DNA of 39,396 nt. It comes from Verrucomicrobiota bacterium (lineage in GTDB: Bacteria; Verrucomicrobiota; Verrucomicrobiia; Chthoniobacterales; JAFAMB01). The notes beneath the pieces are model-generated. The model made no database searches. It saw only the letters and a list, made by a program, of their open reading frames with translations, and was not told the DNA's origin. Of the stretch, positions 1-7,659 are shown in pieces. The first letter of the stretch is position 1. Each line of letters begins with the position of its first letter. A program made the position numbers and the translations under genes. The stretch lies in contig JAFAZK010000039.1 of the NCBI GenBank assembly GCA_019239825.1, positions 1 to 39,396 of the forward strand, in the 5' to 3' direction.

Positions 1-1
1 C

Positions 2-646
2 GCCCGGAAACTGCTCGGGACGGCGGCGCTGGAACGTTCGGGTGACTCAGTCGTGGGTATTCGCCTTACTGGCGACCTACTCCGGGCTGACTCCGTCATC
101 GTTGCCGGCGGCTCGTGGTCCGCCAATTTGTGCCGCCCTATGGGTATTGAACTCGGCCTGGAACCGCAGCGAGGCCAAATCATTCATCTGAATGTCGAGG
201 AAACCAATACCGGCTCCTGGCCCGTGATTGTTCCGGTTCTGACTGATTATTACCTATTGGCATTCCCTGACTCAAGGGTTGTGGTTGGCGCTACCCGTGA
301 AACCGGCTCGGGATTTGATGCCAGAGTCACCGCCGGTGGTGTTGCAGAAGTCTTACGCGAAGGGTTAGCCATCGCGCCCGACTTAGGTAAAGCGACTTTG
401 ATGGAGGTAAGGGTCGGGCTCCGGCCCATGACCAAGGATGGGTTACCCTTGATTGGTTGCCCGGCTCATCTTCAGGGTTTGACCATCGCGACAGGTATGG
501 GGCGCTACGGGCTCACGGTCGGCCCTTACGCTGGGCGGCTGGCTGCCCAGCTTGCCGCTGGCCAACCTACCGATATTGACCTTGCTCCTTACGCACCCGA
601 CCGCCGGATATTGGATTCGCCTGAGCCTCAGACGAATAACAGATGA
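2..646 (+). CDS. FAD-dependent amino-acid oxidoreductase, DadA/ThiO-like (C-terminal part)
   Basis: The reading frame is open from base 2, so the gene starts before the window and only about 214 C-terminal residues are visible. The segment resembles the DAO superfamily (D-amino acid dehydrogenase, glycine oxidase), which oxidises amines with FAD. Visible family marks are [12 protein letters not shown] in the FAD-domain strand, QRGQIIHL, the substrate-domain VVGATRE, and the C-terminal FAD-contact pair [14 protein letters not shown] and [12 protein letters not shown]. The FAD-binding N-terminal GxGxxG lies outside the window, so the exact substrate class cannot be decided. The stop codon lies inside a heptamer repeat (639-653), and the last few residues may be repeat-derived. 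The next gene in the same direction is recQ, 221 bases downstream. The superfamily is confident; DadA versus ThiO is not. Confidence 0.85.
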   Translation, partial: ARKLLGTAALERSGDSVVGIRLTGDLLRADSVIVAGGSWSANLCRPMGIELGLEPQRGQIIHLNVEETNTGSWPVIVPVLTDYYLLAFPDSRVVVGATRETGSGFDARVTAGGVAEVLREGLAIAPDLGKATLMEVRVGLRPMTKDGLPLIGCPAHLQGLTIATGMGRYGLTVGPYAGRLAAQLAAGQPTDIDLAPYAPDRRILDSPEPQTNNR

Positions 647-710
647 CAGATGGCATAGGCGCACCCGCGCGGCTATTTGTCATCTGTTCATCTGTCATTT
701 TGTCATTCGG
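639..710. repeat. Inverted heptamer repeat (ATGACAG type) between dadA-like gene and recQ
   Basis: The left arm at 639-653 reads as two copies of ACAGATG. The right arm at 678-707 is the complement in imperfect 7-8 base units (TGTCATC, TGTTCATC, TGTCATT, TTGTCATT). The two arms flank a GC-rich spacer, so a hairpin is possible. The left arm contains the TGA stop of the upstream oxidoreductase gene. It has the same general form as the GTGANNN arrays further along, but with a different unit. Confidence 0.7.
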
Positions 711-867
711 ACGAGCTTCGAGCGAGCCCGCCGCTTACTTTCATTTCTGTCGCATTTTCTCACGGTCTAACCTGCCCGTGATTCTCTTACTTTTTTGCGC
801 TTTTCCGTTTCCGCCAAGCCTATGGCGCGACAAGTTTTTGCGGCTATTCTTCCGCAACGACCGTTCC

Positions 868-3003
868 ATGGATCCGCAACAGGCGCTTGAGAATTACTTT
901 GGGTTTCGCGAGTTCAGAGAACCGCAGCAAGAGATCATTTCCGAGATTCTTTCCGGTCGCGATGTTTTTGTTGTCATGCCCACCGGTGGCGGTAAATCAC
1001 TCTGTTACCAGCTTCCGGCGATTCTGATGGATGGAGTGACCATCGTTGTCTCTCCTTTGGTCGCCTTGATGAAAGACCAAGTTGATAGCCTGGTCTCGCG
1101 AGAAATAAGCGCGACCCTGATCAATAGCACGATCTCCGGTGCGGAACAGCAGGAGCGAATCCGGCGGATGCGCCAAGGTGAATATCGACTCGTCTATATT
1201 GCGCCCGAACGATTCCGTAGCCGCTCTTTCTTGCAAGCAGTGGGTCAGGTTACGATCTCTTTGTTCGCGGTAGACGAGGCCCACTGTATGTCCCAATGGG
1301 GCCATGATTTTCGGCCCGATTACTTTCGGTTAGGCAAGGTACTCGATGAGCTCGGGCGTCCCCAGGTCGCCGCTTTTACCGCCACCGCCACACCCGAAGT
1401 TCGAGCCGATATTGTTGATCGTCTTGTTTTGACCGAGCCCAAGATCTTTGTGGCCGGATTTGCGCGGCCGAATCTCCGGTTTGCGGTGACCGAAATGACC
1501 AGCGAATCGCAAAAGTATGAACGGCTTCGCGAACTGATCCGCCGGCATCGCACCGGTATCGTTTACTGCGCGACTCGAAAGCGGGTGGACCAAGTTAGTG
1601 ACCAGCTCGAATCGTGGGGCATCAAAGTGGCTCGATATCATGGCGGCATCGATGACGACGCTAGAGAAGCCGCCCAAAATCGCTTCACGCAAAGCGACTG
1701 CGATATCGTCGTTGCGACAAATGCTTTTGGGATGGGAATTGACCGTGCCGACCTTCGATTTGTTGCTCATTTTGAAATTCCCGGTTCTCTGGAAGCGTAT
1801 TACCAGGAGGCAGGACGAGCCGGCCGGGACGGAGAGATAGCCGAGTGCGAACTCCTGTTCAATTACGCGGATACTCGGATCCAGGAATTCTTTATCGATG
1901 GCAGTAATCCACCGATCGATCTGGTCCGGCGGCTCTATCTACTTCTGGGCCGTGTGGCTGGTGAGGCCGGCGAAATCGTGATGCCGATGAGAGACCTGGC
2001 CGCTCGCCTGGATAGCGACAATAACGAAATGGCCATCCGATCTGCCCTGACGATTCTCGACCGGCACGGCATTATCGATCGGTACGATGTCCCCGGGCGG
2101 CGGGTGCGAGGAATCAAGCTGGTGCAACGCGACTTGCGTCCTCTGGAATTGCCTATCGATGTCAGCGCTCTGCAAGAAAAAGAAAAGCGGGACCGGGTAA
2201 AACTAAAGGCCATGGTGGCCTATGCCTATGGCCGCGAATGTCGCCAAAAGATGATCCTCCGATACTTTGGGGATCCCGAACTCAACAATTGCGGCGCATG
2301 CGATCAATGCTCGACTAACCGTCCCGAGAAACTCCGCCCACCGACGGAAGAAGAGTTGGTGGTTGTGCGTAAGGCGTTGAGCTGTGTCGCTCGGATGTCG
2401 TTTCGTACGGCGGAAGGATTTATGCCCCGCTTTGGTCGTAATCGGATAATCCAGGTTCTTCTCGGCAGCAAAGCTAAAGAAATCGTCGACAGCCGGCTCG
2501 ATGAGCTCACGACCTATGGTTTACTCAAGACCAAGTCATCCAATTACCTGTACGAGTTGTTTCGGGAGCTCGAAGAGGTGCACCTCATTCACTCTACCGG
2601 CGGCCAATACCCGATGCTCGGATTAACTGAGCTGGGAGTCGCCGTGATGCAAAATCGCGAAGCGTTTAGCCTGGTATGGCCGGAAGAGCCTAGAAAACGC
2701 GCCGCGGCCAAGACAGACGATATTTTGGACGTCGAAGCTCCGTTCGATAACGCTTTATTCGAAGCCTTGCGTCAGACCCGAGCTCTATTGGCAAAGCAGG
2801 AGGGAGGCGTACCGCATTATATTATTTTTTCAGATGAAACCCTTAAAGCATTCGCTCGTATCCGCCCGCAATCGGTCGAAGCTGCGAGGAGGATACGAGG
2901 GGTCGGCGAATTGAAAGCGACGAAGTTTGTCCCCGCGTTTCTAATCACGATCAAAGAGTTTGAGGCCCGTTCCGGAACGGTCGCTCAAAGGGAATCAAAC
3001 TGA
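868..3003 (+). CDS. recQ: ATP-dependent DNA helicase RecQ
   Basis: A 3'-5' superfamily 2 DNA helicase of recombination and repair, acting on nucleoid DNA. Taken from the ATG at 868 it is 711 residues. The frame stays open upstream to 643, but that part encodes a repeat-derived, non-helicase peptide, so 868 ([13 protein letters not shown]) is preferred despite a weak ribosome binding site. Visible motifs: Walker A TGGGKS (39-44), DEAH (136-139), TATAT motif III (171-175), motif [11 protein letters not shown] (283-292) and motif [12 protein letters not shown] (313-322). The RecQ zinc site follows with C458, C475, C478 and C481, then a winged-helix RQC region and a C-terminal HRDC domain (about 627-700). 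All expected domains of full-length RecQ are present, so the gene looks intact and functional. It stands alone, with no recombination gene next to it. Confidence 0.96.
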   Translation: MDPQQALENYFGFREFREPQQEIISEILSGRDVFVVMPTGGGKSLCYQLPAILMDGVTIVVSPLVALMKDQVDSLVSREISATLINSTISGAEQQERIRRMRQGEYRLVYIAPERFRSRSFLQAVGQVTISLFAVDEAHCMSQWGHDFRPDYFRLGKVLDELGRPQVAAFTATATPEVRADIVDRLVLTEPKIFVAGFARPNLRFAVTEMTSESQKYERLRELIRRHRTGIVYCATRKRVDQVSDQLESWGIKVARYHGGIDDDAREAAQNRFTQSDCDIVVATNAFGMGIDRADLRFVAHFEIPGSLEAYYQEAGRAGRDGEIAECELLFNYADTRIQEFFIDGSNPPIDLVRRLYLLLGRVAGEAGEIVMPMRDLAARLDSDNNEMAIRSALTILDRHGIIDRYDVPGRRVRGIKLVQRDLRPLELPIDVSALQEKEKRDRVKLKAMVAYAYGRECRQKMILRYFGDPELNNCGACDQCSTNRPEKLRPPTEEELVVVRKALSCVARMSFRTAEGFMPRFGRNRIIQVLLGSKAKEIVDSRLDELTTYGLLKTKSSNYLYELFRELEEVHLIHSTGGQYPMLGLTELGVAVMQNREAFSLVWPEEPRKRAAAKTDDILDVEAPFDNALFEALRQTRALLAKQEGGVPHYIIFSDETLKAFARIRPQSVEAARRIRGVGELKATKFVPAFLITIKEFEARSGTVAQRESN

Positions 3004-3294
3004 ACCGAAGCGGACTCTGCAAGACGTTGGCCTTGCTAACGTCCCCTCGTCCGCGCATGTGCGTCAACAAAGGAGCAGCCGGATCCGCGCGCTCCGGCGG
3101 CTGCCGGACGCTACCGGGAAGCGATTTGCACCTCCTATTAGGTCGACGGCTGAGTGGCCGGAGCACCAGCATCGCCGTCAATGTGAAGCCAACCGGCCGG
3201 AATCTTTACAGTTCCTTGATTTCCGGCTCGCTAAATAGGTAGAAATTGCCAAAGGATCGAACCCCGTGAAGTTTGGGGATCGCTTTGTTGGAAT
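3004..3294. other. Intergenic region, no recognised gene
   Basis: A 291-base gap between recQ and the kinase gene. Short open frames exist, but they have no recognisable protein features or ribosome binding sites. A GC-rich stretch around 3076-3105 can form short hairpins. The kinase promoter presumably lies here, but no convincing -35/-10 pair was found. Confidence 0.5.
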
Positions 3295-6198
3295 GTGAGC
3301 AAAGAAGGCAAGCGTGTTTGCGATGTTTGCGGAACCGTGCTGAACGGCTTTAGCAGGTGCCCGGTTTGTGAGCTGGACGATGGCCTCAATCAAGAGGATA
3401 CCATCCACCAATTCTCGGTTGAAGGAGCGCCCCTCATCTCCCCCCTTCGGCTCCAACATTACGAGGTCCTCAAGCATGAAGACGGCACCCTGTTTAAGCT
3501 GGGCTCCGGCGCGATGGGTGTGACCTACAAGGCGCTGGATGTCAATCTGCGCTGTCCTGTCGCGTTGAAGGTAATCAACGCACGGTTTCTTGGTGATCAA
3601 TCCACTCGCCGCCGCTTTATTAGGGAAGCTCGTGCTGCTGCTAGTGTGCGTCATCCTAACGTTGCTTCGGTATTTCACTTAGGACCCAGCGGTGACAGCT
3701 ACTTCTACGCGATGGAATTTGTCGAGGGCGAGTCGCTGGACAAGGTCATCCGGCGTGCTGGCCCTTTGACTCCGGCAACGGCGCTGAAAGTGACGTCGCT
3801 CATTGTCGATGGACTGGCGGCGATCGATGAACAGCATCTGGTCCATCGCGATATCAAGCCAGGCAACATCATGGTCAAGTTTCAGAGAGATACGATCCTC
3901 AATGCGAAGATTATCGACCTCGGCCTGGCAAAAAGTGTGATTGAAGACGGCTCGATGTCCGAGATCTCGGGCCACGGGGCTTTTGCAGGAACGCCTCGAT
4001 ATGCCAGTCCGGAACAATTTTCTGGAATTGGAGTCGATATCCGCTCAGATCTCTATTCGCTGGGAGTTACCTTATGGGAAATGCTATCGAACAGCGCTCC
4101 GTTTGAAGGTTCCGCGGCAGAGTTGATGGGCCAACATCAACATTCTGAACCTCCTTTTGCTAAATTGAAAGGAGTTCCCAAACCGGTGGTTTCGTTGTTA
4201 GAGGTTTTACTGCAAAAAGATCCAGGCGGCCGATTTAAAGATCCGGCGCAACTTCAACTCGCTATCACTAAGGTGAAGGAGGCTCTTGATGCCGGTGTAG
4301 AGTTAACACCAGATGAGTTGCGCTCGGCGGGCGACAAAGTTGCCGATGCATCACCGAAAAAATCTTCATTACCTTTGCTATCGGCTATTGGCTATTGGCT
4401 CTTCGCAAGGCGCTGGCTTGTCCCCGCCGCGTTAGTTGTCGCAGGCTTGTTGGTCGCCTGGTTCCTCATGTTCGATCGAGGGAGATCGGTACCCAACAAC
4501 GGAGGTGGCGAACCGGGCGAAAAGAGCATTGCGGTTTTGCCATTCGACAGCTTCAGCGAAAACAGAAGCGACATCTATTTCGCAGATGGAGTGCAAGACG
4601 AGATTCTCAATAATCTCGCTAAAATCGCCCAACTTAAGGTCATTAGCCGGACCTCGGTGATGCAGTATCGCTCCGATTCCAAACGTGACCTCCGCCAGAT
4701 TGCCAATACCTTAGGGGTCGCCAACGTACTCGAAGGAACGGTCCGCCGGGATGGCAATCGCGTTCGGGTAAGTACTGAGCTAATTGACGGTCGAAATGAT
4801 CGTACCGTCTGGGCCGACAGTTATGATCGGAATCTGAGCGATATTTTCGAGATTCAGAGCGAGATTGCCCGAATCATTGCGGCTAAACTCGCCGCGACTC
4901 TTTCGCCGGGAGAGAGACAGCAAATCGATAGAAAACCAACCGAAGATGTCCGCGCCTATGATCTTTACCTCCGGGCCAAGGAGATACTGTCGGCAGTGGA
5001 AGCCAATGGCTTTATCTTTGGCGGAAACAAAGACAGTGACCTGATCGAAGCGACCGACTTGTTGGAACAGGCCGTGAGAGTCGATCCCAAATTTACTCTT
5101 GCTTACTGTTTAGCGGCAAAAGCTCAGGCCTGGATTTGGCTGAACATGGATGAAACCCCCACGAGACGCGCGCGAGCAGAAGCGGCAATCAAAACCGCGT
5201 TACAGCTACAGCCCGGCCTTCCCGAGGTTCGTCTTGCACACGCGGCTTATCTTTTTCGCGTCGATCACAACTTGGAAGGTGCTCTCGCCGAAATCGAAAG
5301 TATCCGGCGGGATCTGCCCAATAACGTGGAGGTATTCGAGTTAGCTGCGAAAATTCATCGGCGACAAGGCGCCTGGCAGAAATCAACTCAGGAGTTTGAG
5401 CATGCTCTGGCGCTTGATCCGCGTAACACGGATCTCATCGCTAGCTTTATAGATACCTACAACGCTCTGCGCGAGTTCGATAGGCTAGCGGAACTCTACG
5501 ATCGATTGATAAATGCACTACCCGACGACCCGACAATCAAGGTCGACAAAGCCTTGGCTGTCCCATACCAAAAATATGGAGACAAAGCGGCGCTCTGGGC
5601 GGCAATCGCAGCGCTGCCGGCTTCGATGGCTAACGATCCCGTCATTCTCAGGCATTCTTTGTGCCTTGCCTTGGACGACCATGATTGGAATAGGGCGGAG
5701 AATTTATTGGAGCAGCTAAAGCCTAGCAAAGAAGCTGCGAGTTTTGCCTACACATCCACCAGAATCCCCGTTGGCTGTTTTGCTCTTGTTCTAGCCAAGC
5801 TCCGAGGTAAACCACCTGGTGCGGAATTCGACGAGGCCAGGGACCAATTGGCGAGCACCGTGCAGATGGCTCCCAACGACGCCAGCCTGCTAAGCGAATT
5901 GGCAGTTACGGATGCCCTGTTGAGTCGAACACAGGACGCGCTCAGAGAAGCCCAAATGGCGGTCGAGATGTTGCCTGTCTCAAAGGATGCTCTCGACGGC
6001 CCGCGTTTGGTTATCAACGAGGCCGTCGTCTATGCTTGGACCGGACGACCGGACTTAGCTTTTGACAGCCTCAAGCTTTCCGCCACAACGCCAAACGGGA
6101 TCGTTTACGGTGATCTTAAAGTGGATCCGCTCTGGGATCCGATCCGCCAGGATCCGCGCTACCAAAAGCTTCTAGCTGAGCTTGCGCCGAAAGATTAG
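3295..6198 (+). CDS. Zinc-ribbon Ser/Thr protein kinase with TolB/FlgO-like and TPR domains
   Basis: A large membrane-spanning eukaryote-like kinase of 967 residues, starting at GTG. The N-terminus has a CxxC...CxxC zinc ribbon (C9, C12, C22, C25). The kinase domain has a glycine loop GSGAMG (70-75), an ALK lysine (K92), catalytic HRDIKPGN (184-191), a DLG metal site (D208) and an SPE motif (238-240), so it should be catalytically active. A single transmembrane helix lies at about 373-393. The outer part begins with SIAVLPF (about 411), the start of a TolB-N/FlgO-like fold often seen in adenylate-cyclase and TPR signalling proteins, followed by tetratricopeptide-type helical repeats (about 555-967). 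The layout suggests an extracytoplasmic ligand or protein sensor feeding a cytoplasmic kinase. No cognate phosphatase or substrate gene is adjacent. The start is supported only by the zinc ribbon being in frame directly after it. Confidence 0.92.
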   Translation: MSKEGKRVCDVCGTVLNGFSRCPVCELDDGLNQEDTIHQFSVEGAPLISPLRLQHYEVLKHEDGTLFKLGSGAMGVTYKALDVNLRCPVALKVINARFLGDQSTRRRFIREARAAASVRHPNVASVFHLGPSGDSYFYAMEFVEGESLDKVIRRAGPLTPATALKVTSLIVDGLAAIDEQHLVHRDIKPGNIMVKFQRDTILNAKIIDLGLAKSVIEDGSMSEISGHGAFAGTPRYASPEQFSGIGVDIRSDLYSLGVTLWEMLSNSAPFEGSAAELMGQHQHSEPPFAKLKGVPKPVVSLLEVLLQKDPGGRFKDPAQLQLAITKVKEALDAGVELTPDELRSAGDKVADASPKKSSLPLLSAIGYWLFARRWLVPAALVVAGLLVAWFLMFDRGRSVPNNGGGEPGEKSIAVLPFDSFSENRSDIYFADGVQDEILNNLAKIAQLKVISRTSVMQYRSDSKRDLRQIANTLGVANVLEGTVRRDGNRVRVSTELIDGRNDRTVWADSYDRNLSDIFEIQSEIARIIAAKLAATLSPGERQQIDRKPTEDVRAYDLYLRAKEILSAVEANGFIFGGNKDSDLIEATDLLEQAVRVDPKFTLAYCLAAKAQAWIWLNMDETPTRRARAEAAIKTALQLQPGLPEVRLAHAAYLFRVDHNLEGALAEIESIRRDLPNNVEVFELAAKIHRRQGAWQKSTQEFEHALALDPRNTDLIASFIDTYNALREFDRLAELYDRLINALPDDPTIKVDKALAVPYQKYGDKAALWAAIAALPASMANDPVILRHSLCLALDDHDWNRAENLLEQLKPSKEAASFAYTSTRIPVGCFALVLAKLRGKPPGAEFDEARDQLASTVQMAPNDASLLSELAVTDALLSRTQDALREAQMAVEMLPVSKDALDGPRLVINEAVVYAWTGRPDLAFDSLKLSATTPNGIVYGDLKVDPLWDPIRQDPRYQKLLAELAPKD

Positions 6199-6225
6199 AA
6201 ACCTGTCGGGTCTAGTGGACCGTCC

Positions 6226-6293
6226 CGTAGGGACTTATGAAGGTAGACGGACTCCTCAAGGACTACGTGGGCTACCTTGACTTAGTCCCTACG
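6226..6293. repeat. Long imperfect inverted repeat downstream of the kinase gene
   Basis: The left arm (6226-6246) begins CGTAGGGACT and ends AAGGTAG. The right arm (6272-6293) begins CTACCTT and ends AGTCCCTACG. The arms pair over 10 bp outside and 7 bp inside with a mismatched middle. It lies 27 bases after the kinase stop and could end transcription or be a dispersed palindromic element. There is no T-run typical of an intrinsic terminator. Confidence 0.65.
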
Positions 6294-6353
6294 AGAATGA
6301 TTTTTACCGGGGAAAGTGGTAAAATAACAAAAGAATAACGAAAATCTTCGGCC

Positions 6354-6767
6354 TTACTCAGCGCTATCAAACGGACGCCTTAAATCCAGCTGAGCCACTC
6401 TCGCCGAAAGATTTTCCTCCCATTTAGGGCTGCCAGGACTGCTAACGGGAAGGTGTGTAAAATCTTGCCATGACGTGAAATCTTCCTGTGATGACCGCCA
6501 TTGGGTCACTTGGTCTGGGCGTATCTCCTTTGACGCACTCTTAAACAACCACGGCGACACGATCAATAGCGCCGTTTCCAGTCCGATAATGGCAAAGCCT
6601 GACCCTGGACTCACGGAGCGTCAGAGCGCTTGGGCAAATACGTTGTTCTCGTTGCCATTCGTTATTGAACTGGTGCGATCCTGAATTTGGGAAAACATGT
6701 AAAGCAGCTCAGCGGCAATTAAGATCCCCGAAATAAGGCCGCTCCACCGCAAATTGAGTAAGCACAT
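6354..6767 (-). pseudogene. Possible two-helix membrane protein split by an in-frame TGA
   Basis: On the minus strand an ATG at 6767 opens 48 codons with a hydrophobic stretch (GLISGILIAAELLYMF) and stops at TGA (6621-6623). The same frame continues at once and gives 86 more codons from GTG 6614 to 6354, with a second hydrophobic stretch (GFAIIGLETALLIVSPW). Together they would make a small protein of about 137 residues with two membrane helices. Neither half has a clear ribosome binding site. It may be a nonsense-interrupted gene, two small membrane ORFs, or chance. I do not recognise the family. Confidence 0.3.
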
Positions 6768-6927
6768 AGGAAAACATACGAAAACTCGAATTTTGTACGA
6801 TGAATAAACCGCTCAAGCCGGAGATTCGTATCGAGGCGGTGCCGGGTGGTCGGCTTGAGGCTCTCTATTTACAGGGCTGTGAATGAGCTAGTGGCCGTTG
6901 GCACAGGATTTGCCGTATGGGGTATCT

Positions 6928-7398
6928 ATGTCAACACATGGTCCAATTCCGCCGTTCGATAGAGGCTCAGCCATCACCAAAGTGAGGCTCGCGGAAGATG
7001 CTTGGAACAGCCGCGATCCAGAAAGGGTCGCCGTTGGTGGCTACACCCCCAACAGCAGCTGGCGAAATCGTGCGGACTTCGTCACCGGCCACGACGCCAT
7101 CGTTCAGTTTCTCACGCGGAAGTGGGTGAAGGAGTTGGATTATCGGCTTATCAAAGAGCTATGGGCCTTTGATGGAGATCGTATCGCCGTCCGATTTGCC
7201 TACGAGTGGCACGACGATAGCGGGAACTGGTTTCGGTCCTATGGAAATGAAAATTGGGAGTTTCGCGAGGACGGCCTGATGGCCCGGCGTTTTGCCTGTA
7301 TCAACGATCTCCCGATCAAGGAAACCGATCGAAAGTATTTTTGGCCTCTGGGCCAGCGCCCAGTTGATCACCCCGGTCTTTCTGATCTCGGTTTGTGA
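6928..7398 (+). CDS. DUF1348 / NTF2-like (SnoaL-fold) protein
   Basis: A compact alpha+beta protein of 156 residues. It matches the well-conserved DUF1348 family through [61 protein letters not shown] and a C-terminal [13 protein letters not shown]2-like proteins form small-molecule pockets; the reaction of DUF1348 members is not known to me. An open frame runs back to a TTG at 6898, but the ATG at 6928, with a GGGG stretch about 6 bases before it, gives the usual family N-terminus. One segment ([11 protein letters not shown]) appears to carry an extra glycine relative to the familiar family spelling; this is from memory. It lies upstream of the formate dehydrogenase-like gene, but no functional link is established. 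Confidence 0.85.
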   Translation: MSTHGPIPPFDRGSAITKVRLAEDAWNSRDPERVAVGGYTPNSSWRNRADFVTGHDAIVQFLTRKWVKELDYRLIKELWAFDGDRIAVRFAYEWHDDSGNWFRSYGNENWEFREDGLMARRFACINDLPIKETDRKYFWPLGQRPVDHPGLSDLGL

Positions 7399-7578
7399 GG
7401 AAACCAACTTCGCCGCTGAGCCAGGCACCAGCATGAATGCTTCCGGTCTGGCTGAACTTGATCGCGAATTAGGGATGGAACAATCAGCGGCCGCCAGGGA
7501 TCTGGCGGCGGTTGGGGATCGTCACCGAGCGCAATCAGACCGAAAAATTCCTGGTTGAACGATTTGCAGGAGGAAGCT

Positions 7579-7659
7579 GTGTCTCATGTCTCAGGTGCAT
7601 TGGTTGAAAAGGTGGAGCGGTATCGGCGGAATCAAAGTCTCAAGGAGCGCAAATTATGA
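7579..7659 (+). CDS. Tiny ORF translationally coupled to the formate dehydrogenase gene
   Basis: A 26-codon frame starting at GTG 7579, preceded by a strong AGGAGG at 7569-7574. Its TGA stop (7657-7659) overlaps the ATG of the next gene (7656) in the classical ATGA arrangement. The encoded peptide is charged (ends RRNQSLKERKL) and I do not recognise it. It may be a leader that couples translation, or the remnant of a longer gene. The 257-base gap between 7398 and 7656 also holds a 41-codon ATG frame (7433-7558) with no good ribosome binding site. Confidence 0.35.
   Translation: MSHVSGALVEKVERYRRNQSLKERKL
7642..7647 (+). promoter_or_regulatory. Shine-Dalgarno sequence of the formate dehydrogenase-like gene
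   Basis: AAGGAG stands 8 bases before the ATG at 7656 and fixes that start. It lies inside the small upstream ORF, consistent with coupled translation. Confidence 0.8.

Noticed and set aside
643..867. N-terminal extension of recQ by 75 residues
   Set aside because: It is encoded by the ATGACAG-type repeat and adjoining sequence, shows no helicase similarity, and ATG 868 gives a normal RecQ start.
3178..3678. 166-codon frame on the minus strand
   Set aside because: It is antisense to the well-supported kinase gene, with no recognisable motifs.
7433..7558. 41-codon frame before the formate dehydrogenase-like gene
   Set aside because: No convincing ribosome binding site and no recognised similarity; mentioned only in the neighbouring entry.
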